Assembly: GCF_001713475.1 (NCBI RefSeq)
Contig: NZ_CP016499.1
Span: 682,001-746,000 of the forward strand
Length of the DNA: 64,000 bases
Origin: Agrobacterium sp. RAC06
Lineage (GTDB): Bacteria > Pseudomonadota > Alphaproteobacteria > Rhizobiales > Rhizobiaceae
Direction: 5' to 3'
The position numbers and the translations under genes were made by a program. Under the pieces are notes generated by a model, which searched no databases, was not told the origin of the DNA, and worked only from the letters and a program-made list of their open reading frames with translations. Positions 54,558-64,000 of the stretch are shown piece by piece. How positions within the stretch are numbered: position 1 is the first letter of the stretch; every line of letters begins with the position of its first letter.

Positions 54558-54812
54558 TTACCGCCGGACAAGCCGGGCAATGAAGAGAAGGAGGCTGGCG
54601 CCAACGAAACTGGTGATAAGGTATCCGAGCCAGTCACCCTCGACAAAGATGCCGAGGCGACGGAAGATCGCCGCTGCGATTGCCGCGCCGACAATGCCGA
54701 TCACGATGTTCATGAAGACGCCGAAGCGCATGTCCATCAGCTTGCCGGCAAGCCAGCCAGCGAGGCCGCCGAAGAAGATCGTCGCGATAATGCCGACTTC
54801 AAACCCTGCCAC
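54558..54812 (-). CDS. GlsB/YeaQ/YmgE family stress-response membrane protein
   Basis: This is a small membrane protein of 84 residues with three helices, transglycosylase-associated family. It has the family core FFGGLAGWLAGKLMDMRFG, NIVIGIVGAAIAAAIFRRLG and a C-terminal LGYLITSFVGASLLLFIARL. The GTG at 54812 has AGGGAG six bases upstream and is preferred over the TTG at 54836. Role is uncertain, linked to envelope or acid stress in relatives. Confidence 0.88.
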   Translation of the reverse strand: MAGFEVGIIATIFFGGLAGWLAGKLMDMRFGVFMNIVIGIVGAAIAAAIFRRLGIFVEGDWLGYLITSFVGASLLLFIARLVRR

Positions 54813-54846
54813 GTCGAACTCCCTTTGGATCGTCAATTTGGAACCT

Positions 54847-54864
54847 GCCGCCCATATAGGCGGC
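54847..54864 (-). repeat. Short hairpin after lpdA
   Basis: GCCGCC (54847-54852) pairs with GGCGGC (54859-54864) around CATATA, between the lpdA stop and the YeaQ-like gene. No T-run follows on either strand, so it is a stem of uncertain function rather than a clear terminator. Confidence 0.35.
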
Positions 54865-54888
54865 GAGGTCCCGTTTCACAACCTTGCT

Positions 54889-56334
54889 TCAGGCGTTCAG
54901 CACCCGGCCGTAGGCATCGAGCACGCTTTCCTTCATCATTTCCGACAGCGTCGGATGCGGGAAGATCGTGTGCATCAGCTCTTCCTCTGTCGTCTCGAGG
55001 TTCATCGCGACAACGAAGCCCTGGATAAGTTCGGTCACTTCCGTGCCGACCATGTGCGCACCGATGAGTTCGCCGGTCTTCTTGTCGAAGATCGTCTTGA
55101 TCATGCCCTGGTCTTCGCCGAGCGCGATCGCCTTGCCGTTGGCGGCGAAGGAATAGCGACCAACGCGGATTTCACGGCCCTGTTCCTTGGCTTTGGCTTC
55201 GGTCAGACCAACCGAGGCGACCTGCGGGTTGCAATAGGTGCAGCCCGGGATCTTGGCCTTGTCCATCGGGTGAACATTCGGCAGGCCCGCGATCTTCTCG
55301 ATGCAGATGACGCCTTCATGCTCGGCCTTGTGGGCGAGCATCGGCGGGCCGGCAACGTCGCCGATCGCATAGAGGCCCGGCACGTTGGTCTTGCCATAGC
55401 CGTCGATGACGATGCAGCCGCGATCGGTCTTTACGCCGAGCGTTTCGAGGCCGAGGTTCTCGATATTGCCCTGAACGCCGACGGCGGAGATCAGGCGGTC
55501 AGCGGTGATAGTCTGCACCTTGCCGTCCTTGGTCTCGACATGGGCGGTGATGGAATTTGCACCCTTCTCGACCTTGGAGACCTTGGCTTCGGTAATGATC
55601 TTCAGGCCGCGCTTTTCAAGCTGCTTGCGGGCGAAGGTAGAAATCTCCACATCCTCGACCGGCATGATGTTGGCCATCAGCTCGACGACGGTGACGTCGA
55701 CGCCCATGGAGCGGTAGAAGGAGGCAAATTCGATGCCGATCGCGCCCGATCCCATGACAACAAGCGACTTCGGCATGAAGTCCGGCTTCATCGCCTCGAA
55801 ATAGGTCCAGATCAGCTTGCCATCCGGCTCGATGCCAGGGAGTGCACGCGGACGGGCACCGGTCGCAACGATGATGTGCTTGGCGGTGTAGGTGCCTTCA
55901 CCCAGCACGCCCTTCGGAACCGGGTGTTGCGGCTCAACGACAGGCTTCGACATCTTGCCGACGACGATTTCGCCGGGCTTGGTCAACTTGGCTTCGCCCC
56001 AGATCACGTCGATCTTGTTCTTCTTCATCAGGAAGCCGATGCCACCATTGAGGCGGGCAGAGACACCGCGGGAGCGGGCGACGACTTCCTTCACGTCGGC
56101 TGTCATGGTGCCGTTCAGCGTCAGGCCGTAGGATTTCGCATGGTTGGCGTGATCGAGGATCTCGGCTGAGCGCAGCAGCGCTTTTGTCGGGATGCAGCCC
56201 CAGTTCAGGCAGATGCCGCCCAGATGCTCGCGCTCAACGATCGCGGTTTTCAGTCCGAGCTGGGCGGCACGGATGGCGGTGACGTAGCCGCCGGGGCCGG
56301 AGCCAATGATGATGACGTCGTAAGCGTTCGACAT
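54889..56334 (-). CDS. lpdA: Dihydrolipoyl dehydrogenase (E3) LpdA
   Basis: This is the flavoprotein reoxidising dihydrolipoyl groups of pyruvate dehydrogenase, 481 residues. FAD motif IIIGSGPGGYVTAIRAAQLG, redox disulfide GGICLNWGCIPTK, NAD motif VVMGSGAIGIEFASFY and the C-terminal catalytic His-Glu in FPHPTLSEMM. ATG 56334 is preferred to the GTG 56346, which overlaps the likely ribosome site. It belongs to the pdhABC-SGNH-DUF465-lpdA leftward group and is the PDH-specific E3 by location. Confidence 0.95.
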   Translation of the reverse strand: MSNAYDVIIIGSGPGGYVTAIRAAQLGLKTAIVEREHLGGICLNWGCIPTKALLRSAEILDHANHAKSYGLTLNGTMTADVKEVVARSRGVSARLNGGIGFLMKKNKIDVIWGEAKLTKPGEIVVGKMSKPVVEPQHPVPKGVLGEGTYTAKHIIVATGARPRALPGIEPDGKLIWTYFEAMKPDFMPKSLVVMGSGAIGIEFASFYRSMGVDVTVVELMANIMPVEDVEISTFARKQLEKRGLKIITEAKVSKVEKGANSITAHVETKDGKVQTITADRLISAVGVQGNIENLGLETLGVKTDRGCIVIDGYGKTNVPGLYAIGDVAGPPMLAHKAEHEGVICIEKIAGLPNVHPMDKAKIPGCTYCNPQVASVGLTEAKAKEQGREIRVGRYSFAANGKAIALGEDQGMIKTIFDKKTGELIGAHMVGTEVTELIQGFVVAMNLETTEEELMHTIFPHPTLSEMMKESVLDAYGRVLNA

Positions 56335-56409
56335 AGGTGCTTCCACTCCTCGGTTTCCTGCGAGCCTCCATTCTCACGGAGGCCCGTTTCGGGACTGGAA
56401 GCGAAACCC

Positions 56410-56676
56410 TCAGGCTGCGGGTGTCTCGGCTTCCGGTTCGTGACGAACCAGCATCCCGTAGATTTCATCCTTGAGCTGCATCCGCTTCTTGCGCATTTCC
56501 ACGATGTGGAAGTCGTCTGCAGGCTCGATATCGGTTTCGGCGCGGTGGATGGCCCGGTTCACCTCATGATAGGTTTCGAACAATCTTGCAAAATGCCCAT
56601 CCGTTTCTTTCAGATGACGCATCAGCGCGACGTGTTCCGGGAATTCCACTGCCAGTTCGTGCGGTGTGTTCGACAT
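56410..56676 (-). CDS. DUF465 (YdcH-like) small protein
   Basis: This is an 88-residue, mostly helical, probably coiled-coil protein of the DUF465 family: FPEHVALMRHLKETDGHFARLFETYHEVNR and EMRKKRMQLKDEIYGMLVR. AGGAGATGGG precedes ATG 56676. Function unknown; such proteins are frequent next to central-metabolism genes in alphaproteobacteria. Confidence 0.88.
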   Translation of the reverse strand: MSNTPHELAVEFPEHVALMRHLKETDGHFARLFETYHEVNRAIHRAETDIEPADDFHIVEMRKKRMQLKDEIYGMLVRHEPEAETPAA

Positions 56677-56787
56677 GATCCCATCTCCTCTTGTCGGGGT
56701 TGATGGGTACAGGTTAGACGCAGCGCACAAGACCTCCTTGATTTTGATCAACGCGCCCTGCCAGAGGATGCAGGATGCGGTCTTTCT

Positions 56788-57426
56788 TCAAAGCCCAAGC
56801 ATCATGCGGACGACAGGCTCAAGACCGCGACCGATCGCACGGGTGTTTTCAGCATCGAGATGGATGCCGTCGAGCGGCGTGGTCTCTGCGACCGATCCTG
56901 CGTCGAAGAAGGCGCATCCCGATTCGTCTGCCGCATCGCGGTACATGCTGGCGAGCATGGCGCCTTCGTCCACCGAGTGGTTGAACATGGCGCCAAACAC
57001 CGAATTGGCCGTCTCGCGGATCGCCGGCGGCGCGACGACCAGGATTTCGGGCTCGTCGAACTCGAAACCCCAGTCGTGCTTCTGAACGAGCTTGACCAGC
57101 CGCTTGACGCCACTGGTCGCGCCGATGGCCGTGCCCTGAATGCCCCGCTTGAGGTCATTCGTCCCCAGCATGATGATCACAAGATCGATCGGCTTGTGCG
57201 TTGCGAGAAGCGTCGGAAGCAGCTTGGTTCCGTTGCGCTCGCAATCGCCCAGATGGTCGTCATAGGCGGTGGTACGACCGTTCAAGCCCTCGGCGATCAC
57301 CCTGACCCCGTGGCCGAGCGCCTTTTGCAAGACACTCGTCCAGCGGACCTCATAGGCATGGCGACCCAGATTCACCGGGTCATATCCCCATGTCAGGCTG
57401 TCGCCGTAAGCGAGAACGGTCTTCAT
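56788..57426 (-). CDS. SGNH/GDSL-type esterase
   Basis: This is an SGNH hydrolase of 212 residues with block I YGDSLTWGYDP (catalytic Ser), block II Gly in AEGLNGRTT, block III LGTNDLK, and block V DGIHLDAENTRAIG (catalytic Asp-His). It has no signal peptide, so it is cytoplasmic. Related arylesterases act on short acyl esters; the substrate is unknown. It starts 16 bases after pdhC and is in the pdh-lpd transcription unit by spacing. ATG 57426 is where homology begins. Confidence 0.88.
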   Translation of the reverse strand: MKTVLAYGDSLTWGYDPVNLGRHAYEVRWTSVLQKALGHGVRVIAEGLNGRTTAYDDHLGDCERNGTKLLPTLLATHKPIDLVIIMLGTNDLKRGIQGTAIGATSGVKRLVKLVQKHDWGFEFDEPEILVVAPPAIRETANSVFGAMFNHSVDEGAMLASMYRDAADESGCAFFDAGSVAETTPLDGIHLDAENTRAIGRGLEPVVRMMLGL

Positions 57427-57442
57427 CTTAACCGCCCCCGGT

Positions 57443-58783
57443 TCAGACCAGCATGCCCATCGGATTTTCGATGTAGCGCTTGAAGGCACCGAGCAGTTCG
57501 GCCCCGAGCGCGCCATCGACGCAGCGATGGTCGGTCGAGAGCGTCACGGTCATGACATTGGCGATCTTCATCTCGCCGTTCTTGACCACGACCCGCTCTT
57601 CGCCGGCACCGATCGCAAGGATCGTTGCATGCGGCGGGTTGACCACGGCCGAGAAGCTCTTCACGCCCATCATGCCCATGTTGGACACGGCAGTCGTGCC
57701 GCCCTGGTATTCCTCGGGCTTCAGCTTGCGGTCCTTGGCGCGCTTGCCGAGGTCCTTCATCTCGTTGGAGATGGTGGACAGGCTCTTTTCCTCCGCCTTG
57801 CGGATGATCGGAGTGATCAGGCCGCCGGGGATCGAGACCGCCACGCCAACATCGGCATGCTTGTGCTTGACCATGTTGGTATCGGTCCAGGAAACGTTGG
57901 CATCCGGCACGTCGCGCAGCGCGAGAGCCAGTGCCTTGATCACCATGTCGTTGACCGAGAGCTTGTAGGCCGGCTTGCCGTCTTTTTCGGGGGCTGCTGC
58001 ATTGAGCTGGGCACGAAGTGCCAGCAGCGCATCCAGTTCGCAATCCACGGAGACGTAGAAATGCGGAATTGTCTGTTTGGATTCCTGCAGGCGCTTGGCG
58101 ATCGTCTTGCGCATGCCGTCATGCGGCACGAGCTCGTAGGAGCCTTCGGCGAAGTTCTTGAGAACAGCTTCTTCCGAGGCGCCCTTGGCCATAACCGGGG
58201 TAGCTGCAGCAGTTGACGCTGCTGCTGGCGCCGGGGCAGCCTTTGCACCACCGGTGCTCACGGCCTTTTCGACGTCGCTCTTGACGACGCGGCCCTTCGG
58301 TCCGGAGCCAGAGACTGCCTTCAAGTCGAGACCGGCTTCCTTGGCGAGGCGACGGGCGAGCGGCGAGGCAAAGACCCGTTCCCCGCTCGACGCTGCCGGA
58401 GCAGCCGACGCGGCAGCAGGAGCCGGCGCTACAGCTGCAGCTGTGGCGGGCGCAGGTGCTGCTTCCGCCTTCGGAGCAGGAGCCGCCTCAGCCTTCGGCG
58501 CGGAAGATCCGCCACCAGCAGCGGCGGCTGCGACGTCCTCGCCTTCCTCGGCGAGGATCGCGATCAGCGCGTTGACCTTCACGGCCTCTGTGCCGGCGGG
58601 AACAACGATCTTTGCGACGATGCCTTCATCGACGGCTTCCACTTCCATGGTCGCCTTGTCGGTCTCGATCTCGGCGATCACGTCGCCGGACTTGACCTTG
58701 TCGCCTTCCTTGACCAGCCACTTGGCCAGATTGCCCTCTTCCATCGTCGGAGACAGGGCCGGCATGGTGATATTGATCGGCAT
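57443..58783 (-). CDS. pdhC: Pyruvate dehydrogenase complex dihydrolipoyl acetyltransferase (E2)
   Basis: This is the E2 core enzyme, 446 residues. One N-terminal lipoyl domain (lipoyl Lys in [11 protein letters not shown], residue ~43), an Ala/Pro-rich linker (about 85-135), the E1/E3 peripheral-subunit binding domain ([18 protein letters not shown]), a second Ala-rich linker, and the catalytic domain with [12 protein letters not shown] (active-site HxxxDG). It lies 12 bases after pdhB. Confidence 0.96.
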   Translation of the reverse strand: MPINITMPALSPTMEEGNLAKWLVKEGDKVKSGDVIAEIETDKATMEVEAVDEGIVAKIVVPAGTEAVKVNALIAILAEEGEDVAAAAAGGGSSAPKAEAAPAPKAEAAPAPATAAAVAPAPAAASAAPAASSGERVFASPLARRLAKEAGLDLKAVSGSGPKGRVVKSDVEKAVSTGGAKAAPAPAAASTAAATPVMAKGASEEAVLKNFAEGSYELVPHDGMRKTIAKRLQESKQTIPHFYVSVDCELDALLALRAQLNAAAPEKDGKPAYKLSVNDMVIKALALALRDVPDANVSWTDTNMVKHKHADVGVAVSIPGGLITPIIRKAEEKSLSTISNEMKDLGKRAKDRKLKPEEYQGGTTAVSNMGMMGVKSFSAVVNPPHATILAIGAGEERVVVKNGEMKIANVMTVTLSTDHRCVDGALGAELLGAFKRYIENPMGMLV

Positions 58784-58795
58784 GACCTTGCCCCC

Positions 58796-60172
58796 TTACT
58801 TGTAGCAGACGGTTTTGACGGCCTGAACGACTTCGGCAACGCTCGGCAGTGCCAGCTTTTCAAGATTGGCCGCATACGGCATCGGAACATCCTTGCCGGC
58901 GATCGTCAGGATCGGCGCATCCAGATAGTCGAAGGCCTGCTGCATGACGCGGGTCGCAATTTCGGTGCCGACGGAGGACTGCGGATAGCCTTCCTCGACG
59001 GTGACCAGGCGACCGGTCTTCTTGACGGATTCGATGACGGTCGGCAGGTCCATCGGACGGATGGTCCGAAGGTCGATCAGTTCGACGTCGATGCCTTCCT
59101 TCGCCAGCTCCTCGACGGCCTTGACCGAATAGGTCATGCCGATACCGAAGGAAACGATGGTCGCGTCCTTGCCGGTCTTGTGGATGCGTGCTTTGCCGAT
59201 CGGCAGGACGAAGTCATCCATCTTCGGCACTTCGAAGGAGTGACCGTAGAGGATTTCGTTTTCCAGGAAGATGACCGGGTTCGGATCGCGGATGGCCGCC
59301 TTCAGCAGCCCCTTGGCGTCAGCCGCCGTGTAGGGCATCACGACCTTCAGGCCCGGGATCTGGCTGTACCAGGCAGCGTAGTCCTGGCTGTGCTGGGCGC
59401 CAACGCGGGCAGCTGCGCCGTTCGGACCACGGAAGACGATCGGGGCACCCATCTGGCCGCCGGACATGTAGAGCGTCTTGGCAGCCGAGTTGATGATGTG
59501 GTCGATCGCCTGCATGGCGAAGTTGAAGGTCATGAATTCGACGATCGGCTTCAGGCCGGCCATTGCCGCACCAACGCCGAGACCGGCAAAGCCATGCTCG
59601 GTGATCGGGGTGTCGACCACGCGCTGGGCGCCGAATTCCTGCAGAAGCCCCTGCGTGATCTTGTAGGCGCCCTGATATTCAGCGACTTCTTCACCCATGA
59701 TGAAGACGTCAGGATTGGCGCGCATTTCCTCGGCCATGGCTTCGCGCAGCGCTTCACGCACCGTCATCGTCACCATTTCGGTGCCGGCCGGGACGTCCGG
59801 ATCGGCAGCGACTTCAACCTTCGGAGCAGCCGGAACGGCAGCAGCAGCAGGCGCTTCAGCTGCCGGTGCGGATACAGGCTCGGCGGCAGCAGGCGCTGCC
59901 TTCGGAGCAGGTGCCGCATCGGCACTTTCACCATCCTGAAGCAGAACGGCGATCGGCGTATTGACCTTGACGTTCTCGGTGCCGGCCGCAATCAGCAACT
60001 TGCCGAGCACGCCTTCATCAACGGCTTCCACTTCCATGGTCGCCTTGTCGGTCTCGATCTCGGCGATCACGTCGCCAGACTTTACGGTGTCGCCTTCCTG
60101 CTTGATCCACTTGGAAAGCGTGCCTTCTTCCATTGTCGGAGAAAGGGCGGGCATCAAAATTTCGATCGGCAT
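58796..60172 (-). CDS. pdhB: Pyruvate dehydrogenase E1 beta subunit with lipoyl domain
   Basis: This is the E1 beta chain, 458 residues. The unusual feature is an N-terminal lipoyl domain ([11 protein letters not shown] around residue 43) joined by an Ala/Pro-rich linker to the transketolase-type beta subunit ([45 protein letters not shown]). This lipoyl-E1beta fusion is known in rhizobia and other alphaproteobacteria. It starts 15 bases after pdhA. Confidence 0.96.
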   Translation of the reverse strand: MPIEILMPALSPTMEEGTLSKWIKQEGDTVKSGDVIAEIETDKATMEVEAVDEGVLGKLLIAAGTENVKVNTPIAVLLQDGESADAAPAPKAAPAAAEPVSAPAAEAPAAAAVPAAPKVEVAADPDVPAGTEMVTMTVREALREAMAEEMRANPDVFIMGEEVAEYQGAYKITQGLLQEFGAQRVVDTPITEHGFAGLGVGAAMAGLKPIVEFMTFNFAMQAIDHIINSAAKTLYMSGGQMGAPIVFRGPNGAAARVGAQHSQDYAAWYSQIPGLKVVMPYTAADAKGLLKAAIRDPNPVIFLENEILYGHSFEVPKMDDFVLPIGKARIHKTGKDATIVSFGIGMTYSVKAVEELAKEGIDVELIDLRTIRPMDLPTVIESVKKTGRLVTVEEGYPQSSVGTEIATRVMQQAFDYLDAPILTIAGKDVPMPYAANLEKLALPSVAEVVQAVKTVCYK

Positions 60173-60187
60173 GGGTTCCCTCCCCGA

Positions 60188-61234
60188 TTACAGAAGAATG
60201 TCGGTGTAGAGCTCGGAAACATCCGGCTCCGGATCGGCCTGGGCGAAATCGGCGCTGTCCGCAACAATGTCGCGCACATCCTTGTCGATCGCCTTGAGCT
60301 GGTCTTCTGAGGCCCAGCCATTCTCGAGGAGACGAGCCTTGACCTGTTCGATCGGATCCTGCTCCGACCGCATCTTCTGCACTTCTTCCTTGGAGCGATA
60401 CTTCGCCGGGTCTGACATCGAGTGACCGCGATAGCGATAGGTCAGCATTTCAAGAATGATCGGACCCTTGCCGGAGCGGCAATGTTCAAGCGCCTCATCG
60501 GCGGCCGCCTTCACCGCGCGCACATCCATACCGTCAACCTGGACGCCGGGGATGCCGAAGCCGGAGCCGCGCAGCGAATAGTTCGACTGTGCCGTGGCGC
60601 GCGCCGTCGAGGTGCCCATGGCGTAACGGTTGTTCTCAACGATGTAGATGATCGGCAGCTGCCAAAGGGCAGCCATGTTGAAGCTCTCGTAGACCTGGCC
60701 CTGGTTTGCAGCGCCGTCGCCGAAATAGGCAACAGCAACATTGTCATTGCCGCGATACTTGTTGGCAAATGCAAGACCGGTTCCGAGCGAAACCTGCGCG
60801 CCGACGATGCCATGGCCACCATAGAAATGCTTCTCTTTCGAGAACATGTGCATGGAGCCGCCCTTGCCCTTCGACAGGCCGCTGCGACGGCCCGTGAGCT
60901 CGGCCATGACGCCGCGGGCGCTCAAGCCCGCTGCCAGCATATGTCCGTGGTCGCGATAGGCGGTGATGACCTGATCACCTTCCTTCTGCGCCATCTGCAT
61001 GCCGACAACGACAGCTTCCTGGCCGATATAGAGGTGACAGAAGCCCCCGATGAAGCCCATGCCGTAAAGCTGGCCGGCCTTCTCTTCGAAACGGCGGATC
61101 AGAAGCATTTCACGATAGGCGTGAAGCTCTTCATCCGCGCCGAATTCGGGTGCGTTTTTTCCGGTGAATTCCTTGCCGGCCGACTTGGCCGAAGACTTCC
61201 GACCGTTCGCAGCTGCTGGCTTGCGAGGCGCCAT
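60188..61234 (-). CDS. pdhA: Pyruvate dehydrogenase E1 alpha subunit
   Basis: This is the thiamine-diphosphate-dependent E1 alpha chain, 348 residues, decarboxylating pyruvate and acetylating the E2 lipoyl group. TPP motif GDGAANQGQVYESFNMAALW ending in VENN; the phosphorylation-loop-like YRYRGHSMSDP is present. An Ala/Lys-rich N-terminal extension (APRKPAAANGRKSS) is typical in rhizobia. ATG 61234 follows GGGAGGG. Confidence 0.96.
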   Translation of the reverse strand: MAPRKPAAANGRKSSAKSAGKEFTGKNAPEFGADEELHAYREMLLIRRFEEKAGQLYGMGFIGGFCHLYIGQEAVVVGMQMAQKEGDQVITAYRDHGHMLAAGLSARGVMAELTGRRSGLSKGKGGSMHMFSKEKHFYGGHGIVGAQVSLGTGLAFANKYRGNDNVAVAYFGDGAANQGQVYESFNMAALWQLPIIYIVENNRYAMGTSTARATAQSNYSLRGSGFGIPGVQVDGMDVRAVKAAADEALEHCRSGKGPIILEMLTYRYRGHSMSDPAKYRSKEEVQKMRSEQDPIEQVKARLLENGWASEDQLKAIDKDVRDIVADSADFAQADPEPDVSELYTDILL

Positions 61235-61383
61235 GCATCCCTCCCATGGGTTTATTATGGTCCAGAGTTGGGGACAGAATAGGGAAGAAAGAGGACGGCG
61301 GCAATGCCATAAATGCATGGCTCACATTCGCCGCAAGCAACTGTAATGACTAAAAAATTTACGATTAACTCAATTCAGGTTAA

Positions 61384-61701
61384 TCAGAAATAGGTGTTGA
61401 AGATGACGATTTCGTCCGGACGCGACATGTTGAGCTGATAACGCGCCTTTTCGTCGATGATATCCTCATCGAGAGAGCCGTCACTCAAGAGACTGACATC
61501 CTTTTCAAGAACGGTTCGCTGGGCCACGAGCGCCTCAAGCTCCGATGCACGCTCCTGCCGGATGCGCTCGAATTCTTGCCCCGCCCTGAGGCCGTAATCA
61601 CCATGGATGGAATGGTAGCCGAAATAGGACAGGAAAGCGACGGTGATAGCGGGAAGAATAAGACGGCCGTATTTCTTCTTCTTGTGATGCCTGGTCCACA
61701 T
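61384..61701 (-). CDS. ftsB: FtsB/DivIC family septum formation protein
   Basis: This is a 105-residue bitopic membrane protein of the divisome. A basic cytoplasmic start (WTRHHKKKKYGR), one helix (LILPAITVAFLSYFGYHSIHG), then a coiled coil (EFERIRQERASELEALVAQR) and the FtsB-like LDEDIIDEKARYQLNMSRPDE. ATG 61701 was chosen; a TTG 12 codons upstream is also in frame. It lies between pdhA and eno as in other rhizobia. Confidence 0.88.
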   Translation of the reverse strand: MWTRHHKKKKYGRLILPAITVAFLSYFGYHSIHGDYGLRAGQEFERIRQERASELEALVAQRTVLEKDVSLLSDGSLDEDIIDEKARYQLNMSRPDEIVIFNTYF

Positions 61702-61780
61702 GCCGACAAATGCCCTGAAACGCGAAACTTGTCGCAAGAGTAACCGTCAGATCTTAACCGACCGTTGACCCTAATCGCAG

Positions 61781-61819
61781 CGCAAAAGAAAAAGCCCGCG
61801 CCGGGGAACCGGCACGGGC
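61781..61819 (-). terminator. Rho-independent terminator of eno
   Basis: On the minus strand, arms GCCCGTGCCGG and CCGGCGCGGGC (61819-61809 and 61804-61794, one mismatch) with loop TTCC are followed by TTTTTCTTTT (61793-61784). It lies about 20 bases after the eno stop. Confidence 0.88.
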
Positions 61820-61840
61820 TTCGAAGGAATTCGACCGAGA

Positions 61841-63205
<1,365 letters not shown>

Positions 63206-63287
63206 TTATCCGATGATCGGGAAAATACAATGACGGATCAGAGCCGAAACGAACGAAATCTAATCGATTTAAACGGCGATGACCTCC

Positions 63288-63317
63288 GGCGCTTCCGGTT
63301 CAACCGATTGAAGCGCC
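63288..63317 (-). repeat. Stem-loop between kdsA and eno
   Basis: GGCGCTTC (63288-63295) and GAAGCGCC (63310-63317) form an 8-bp stem just after the kdsA stop. There is no T-run on the minus strand, so termination is uncertain. Confidence 0.35.
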
Positions 63318-63329
63318 GCGATAGGACGA

Positions 63330-64000
63330 TCAGGATGCCTTGGCGATGTCGTCGAAGGCGATGAGTTTTTCGAGCAGACGACGCATGTCCGTGATCTTGA
63401 CCATGTTCGGGCCATCTGACGGTGCGTTGTCCGGATCCTGATGAGTCTCGATGAAGAGACCACCGACACCGACGGCAACAGCTGCACGAGCCAGCGTTTC
63501 GACGAATTCCCGCTGGCCACCAGAGGACCCACCCTGCCCGCCCGGCTGCTGGACCGAATGGGTGGCGTCGAACACGACAGGTGCGCCCATGGCCGCCATG
63601 ATCGGCAGCGAGCGCATGTCGGAGACCAGCGTGTTGTAGCCGAAGGAGGCACCACGCTCGCAGAGCAGGACGTTCGGATTGCCGGAACCGGTGATCTTGT
63701 TCAGGACATTTTTCATGTCCCAGGGCGCCAGGAACTGGCCCTTCTTGACGTTGATCGCGCGACCGGTCTTCGCCGCAGCCACCAGCAGGTCTGTCTGGCG
63801 GCAGAGGAAGGCCGGGATCTGCAGGATATCAACGGTCGGGGCAACGGCGGTGCATTGCTCTTCCGTGTGGATGTCGGTGAGAACCGGAACGCCGAATTCC
63901 TTCTTGATGTCGGCGAAGACTTCCATTGCCGTTTCCAGGCCAATGCCGCGCTCAGCAGACAGCGAGGTGCGGTTCGCCTTGTCGAAGGATGACTTGTAGA
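63330..64000 (-). CDS. kdsA: 3-deoxy-D-manno-octulosonate 8-phosphate synthase KdsA, N-terminus outside window
   Basis: This condenses PEP with arabinose 5-phosphate to make KDO-8-phosphate for lipopolysaccharide. About 222 C-terminal residues are present. The window begins inside [20 protein letters not shown], followed by [62 protein letters not shown] and [21 protein letters not shown] from the neighbouring enolase is its substrate. The start codon is beyond the right edge. Confidence 0.95.
   Translation of the reverse strand, partial: YKSSFDKANRTSLSAERGIGLETAMEVFADIKKEFGVPVLTDIHTEEQCTAVAPTVDILQIPAFLCRQTDLLVAAAKTGRAINVKKGQFLAPWDMKNVLNKITGSGNPNVLLCERGASFGYNTLVSDMRSLPIMAAMGAPVVFDATHSVQQPGGQGGSSGGQREFVETLARAAVAVGVGGLFIETHQDPDNAPSDGPNMVKITDMRRLLEKLIAFDDIAKAS

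Noticed and set aside
63288..63317. Terminator of kdsA
   Set aside because: The stem is good but no T-run follows on the minus strand; kept only as a stem-loop.

Overview
The window is a piece of a GC-rich alphaproteobacterial chromosome, most likely from a member of the Rhizobiaceae. The best evidence is gene order: dusB-ntrB-ntrC-ntrY-ntrX-trkA-dat-hfq-hflX, pdhA-pdhB-pdhC-...-lpdA-...-lipA-...-ispDF, kdsA-eno-ftsB-pdhA, and the cysG-DUF2849-cysI-DUF934 operon. These are core-genome arrangements familiar from Rhizobium, Sinorhizobium and Agrobacterium. I saw no tRNA, rRNA, insertion sequence, prophage or CRISPR array.

Region 1 (1-10.0 kb) concerns urea and short-chain amides. A urtABCDE ABC transporter runs leftwards into a formamidase (fmdA, cut by the window edge). 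Divergent from it is a large membrane protein that joins an NCS1 (purine/cytosine-permease-like) transporter, a cysteine-rich linker, a histidine kinase and a receiver domain. A LuxR-type response regulator gene overlaps its end. Region 2 (10.4-19.2 kb) is a form I aerobic carbon monoxide dehydrogenase cluster: an MHYT-LytTR regulator followed by coxMSLDEFG. CoxL carries the AYRCSFR active-site motif with Cys388 and Glu763, and tandem direct repeats suited to a LytTR protein lie just upstream of coxM. Region 3 (19.2-22.9 kb) is gene-poor. It holds two tandem paralogous membrane microproteins, cobQ, and a candidate small RNA locus with terminators.

Region 4 (22.9-28.3 kb) has a glycine/proline betaine type ABC transporter followed by betaine-homocysteine methyltransferase, which has a perfect 10+10 bp palindromic operator in front of it, and then a secreted FG-GAP-like protein. 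Region 5 (28.3-33.3 kb) has ferredoxin-NADP reductase and the assimilatory sulfite reduction/siroheme operon. Region 6 (33.5-40.2 kb) has a deaminase, mazG, an FAD monooxygenase, a bchJ-bchE pair (bacteriochlorophyll synthesis) with an FNR/FixK-type box, then hflX and hfq. Region 7 (40.3-50.0 kb) has a D-amino-acid aminotransferase, trkA, ntrXY, ntrCB and dusB. Region 8 (50.2-64 kb) is housekeeping: ispDF, cinA, ratA, a nucleotide-kinase-like ATPase, a HigBA module whose toxin gene is frameshifted, lipA, the pyruvate dehydrogenase complex with lpdA, ftsB, eno and kdsA (cut by the window edge).

Taken together, the accessory genes suggest a nutritionally flexible soil or plant bacterium that can scavenge urea/amides and betaines and oxidise CO for energy. 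It carries at least the oxygen-independent cyclase step of bacteriochlorophyll synthesis. That last point raises the possibility, not shown here, that a photosynthesis gene cluster lies elsewhere in the genome. The most novel-looking parts are the transporter-kinase fusion with its Cys-rich linker, the putative LytTR operator of the cox operon, the isolated bchE-bchJ pair, the microprotein pair and the candidate sRNA locus.
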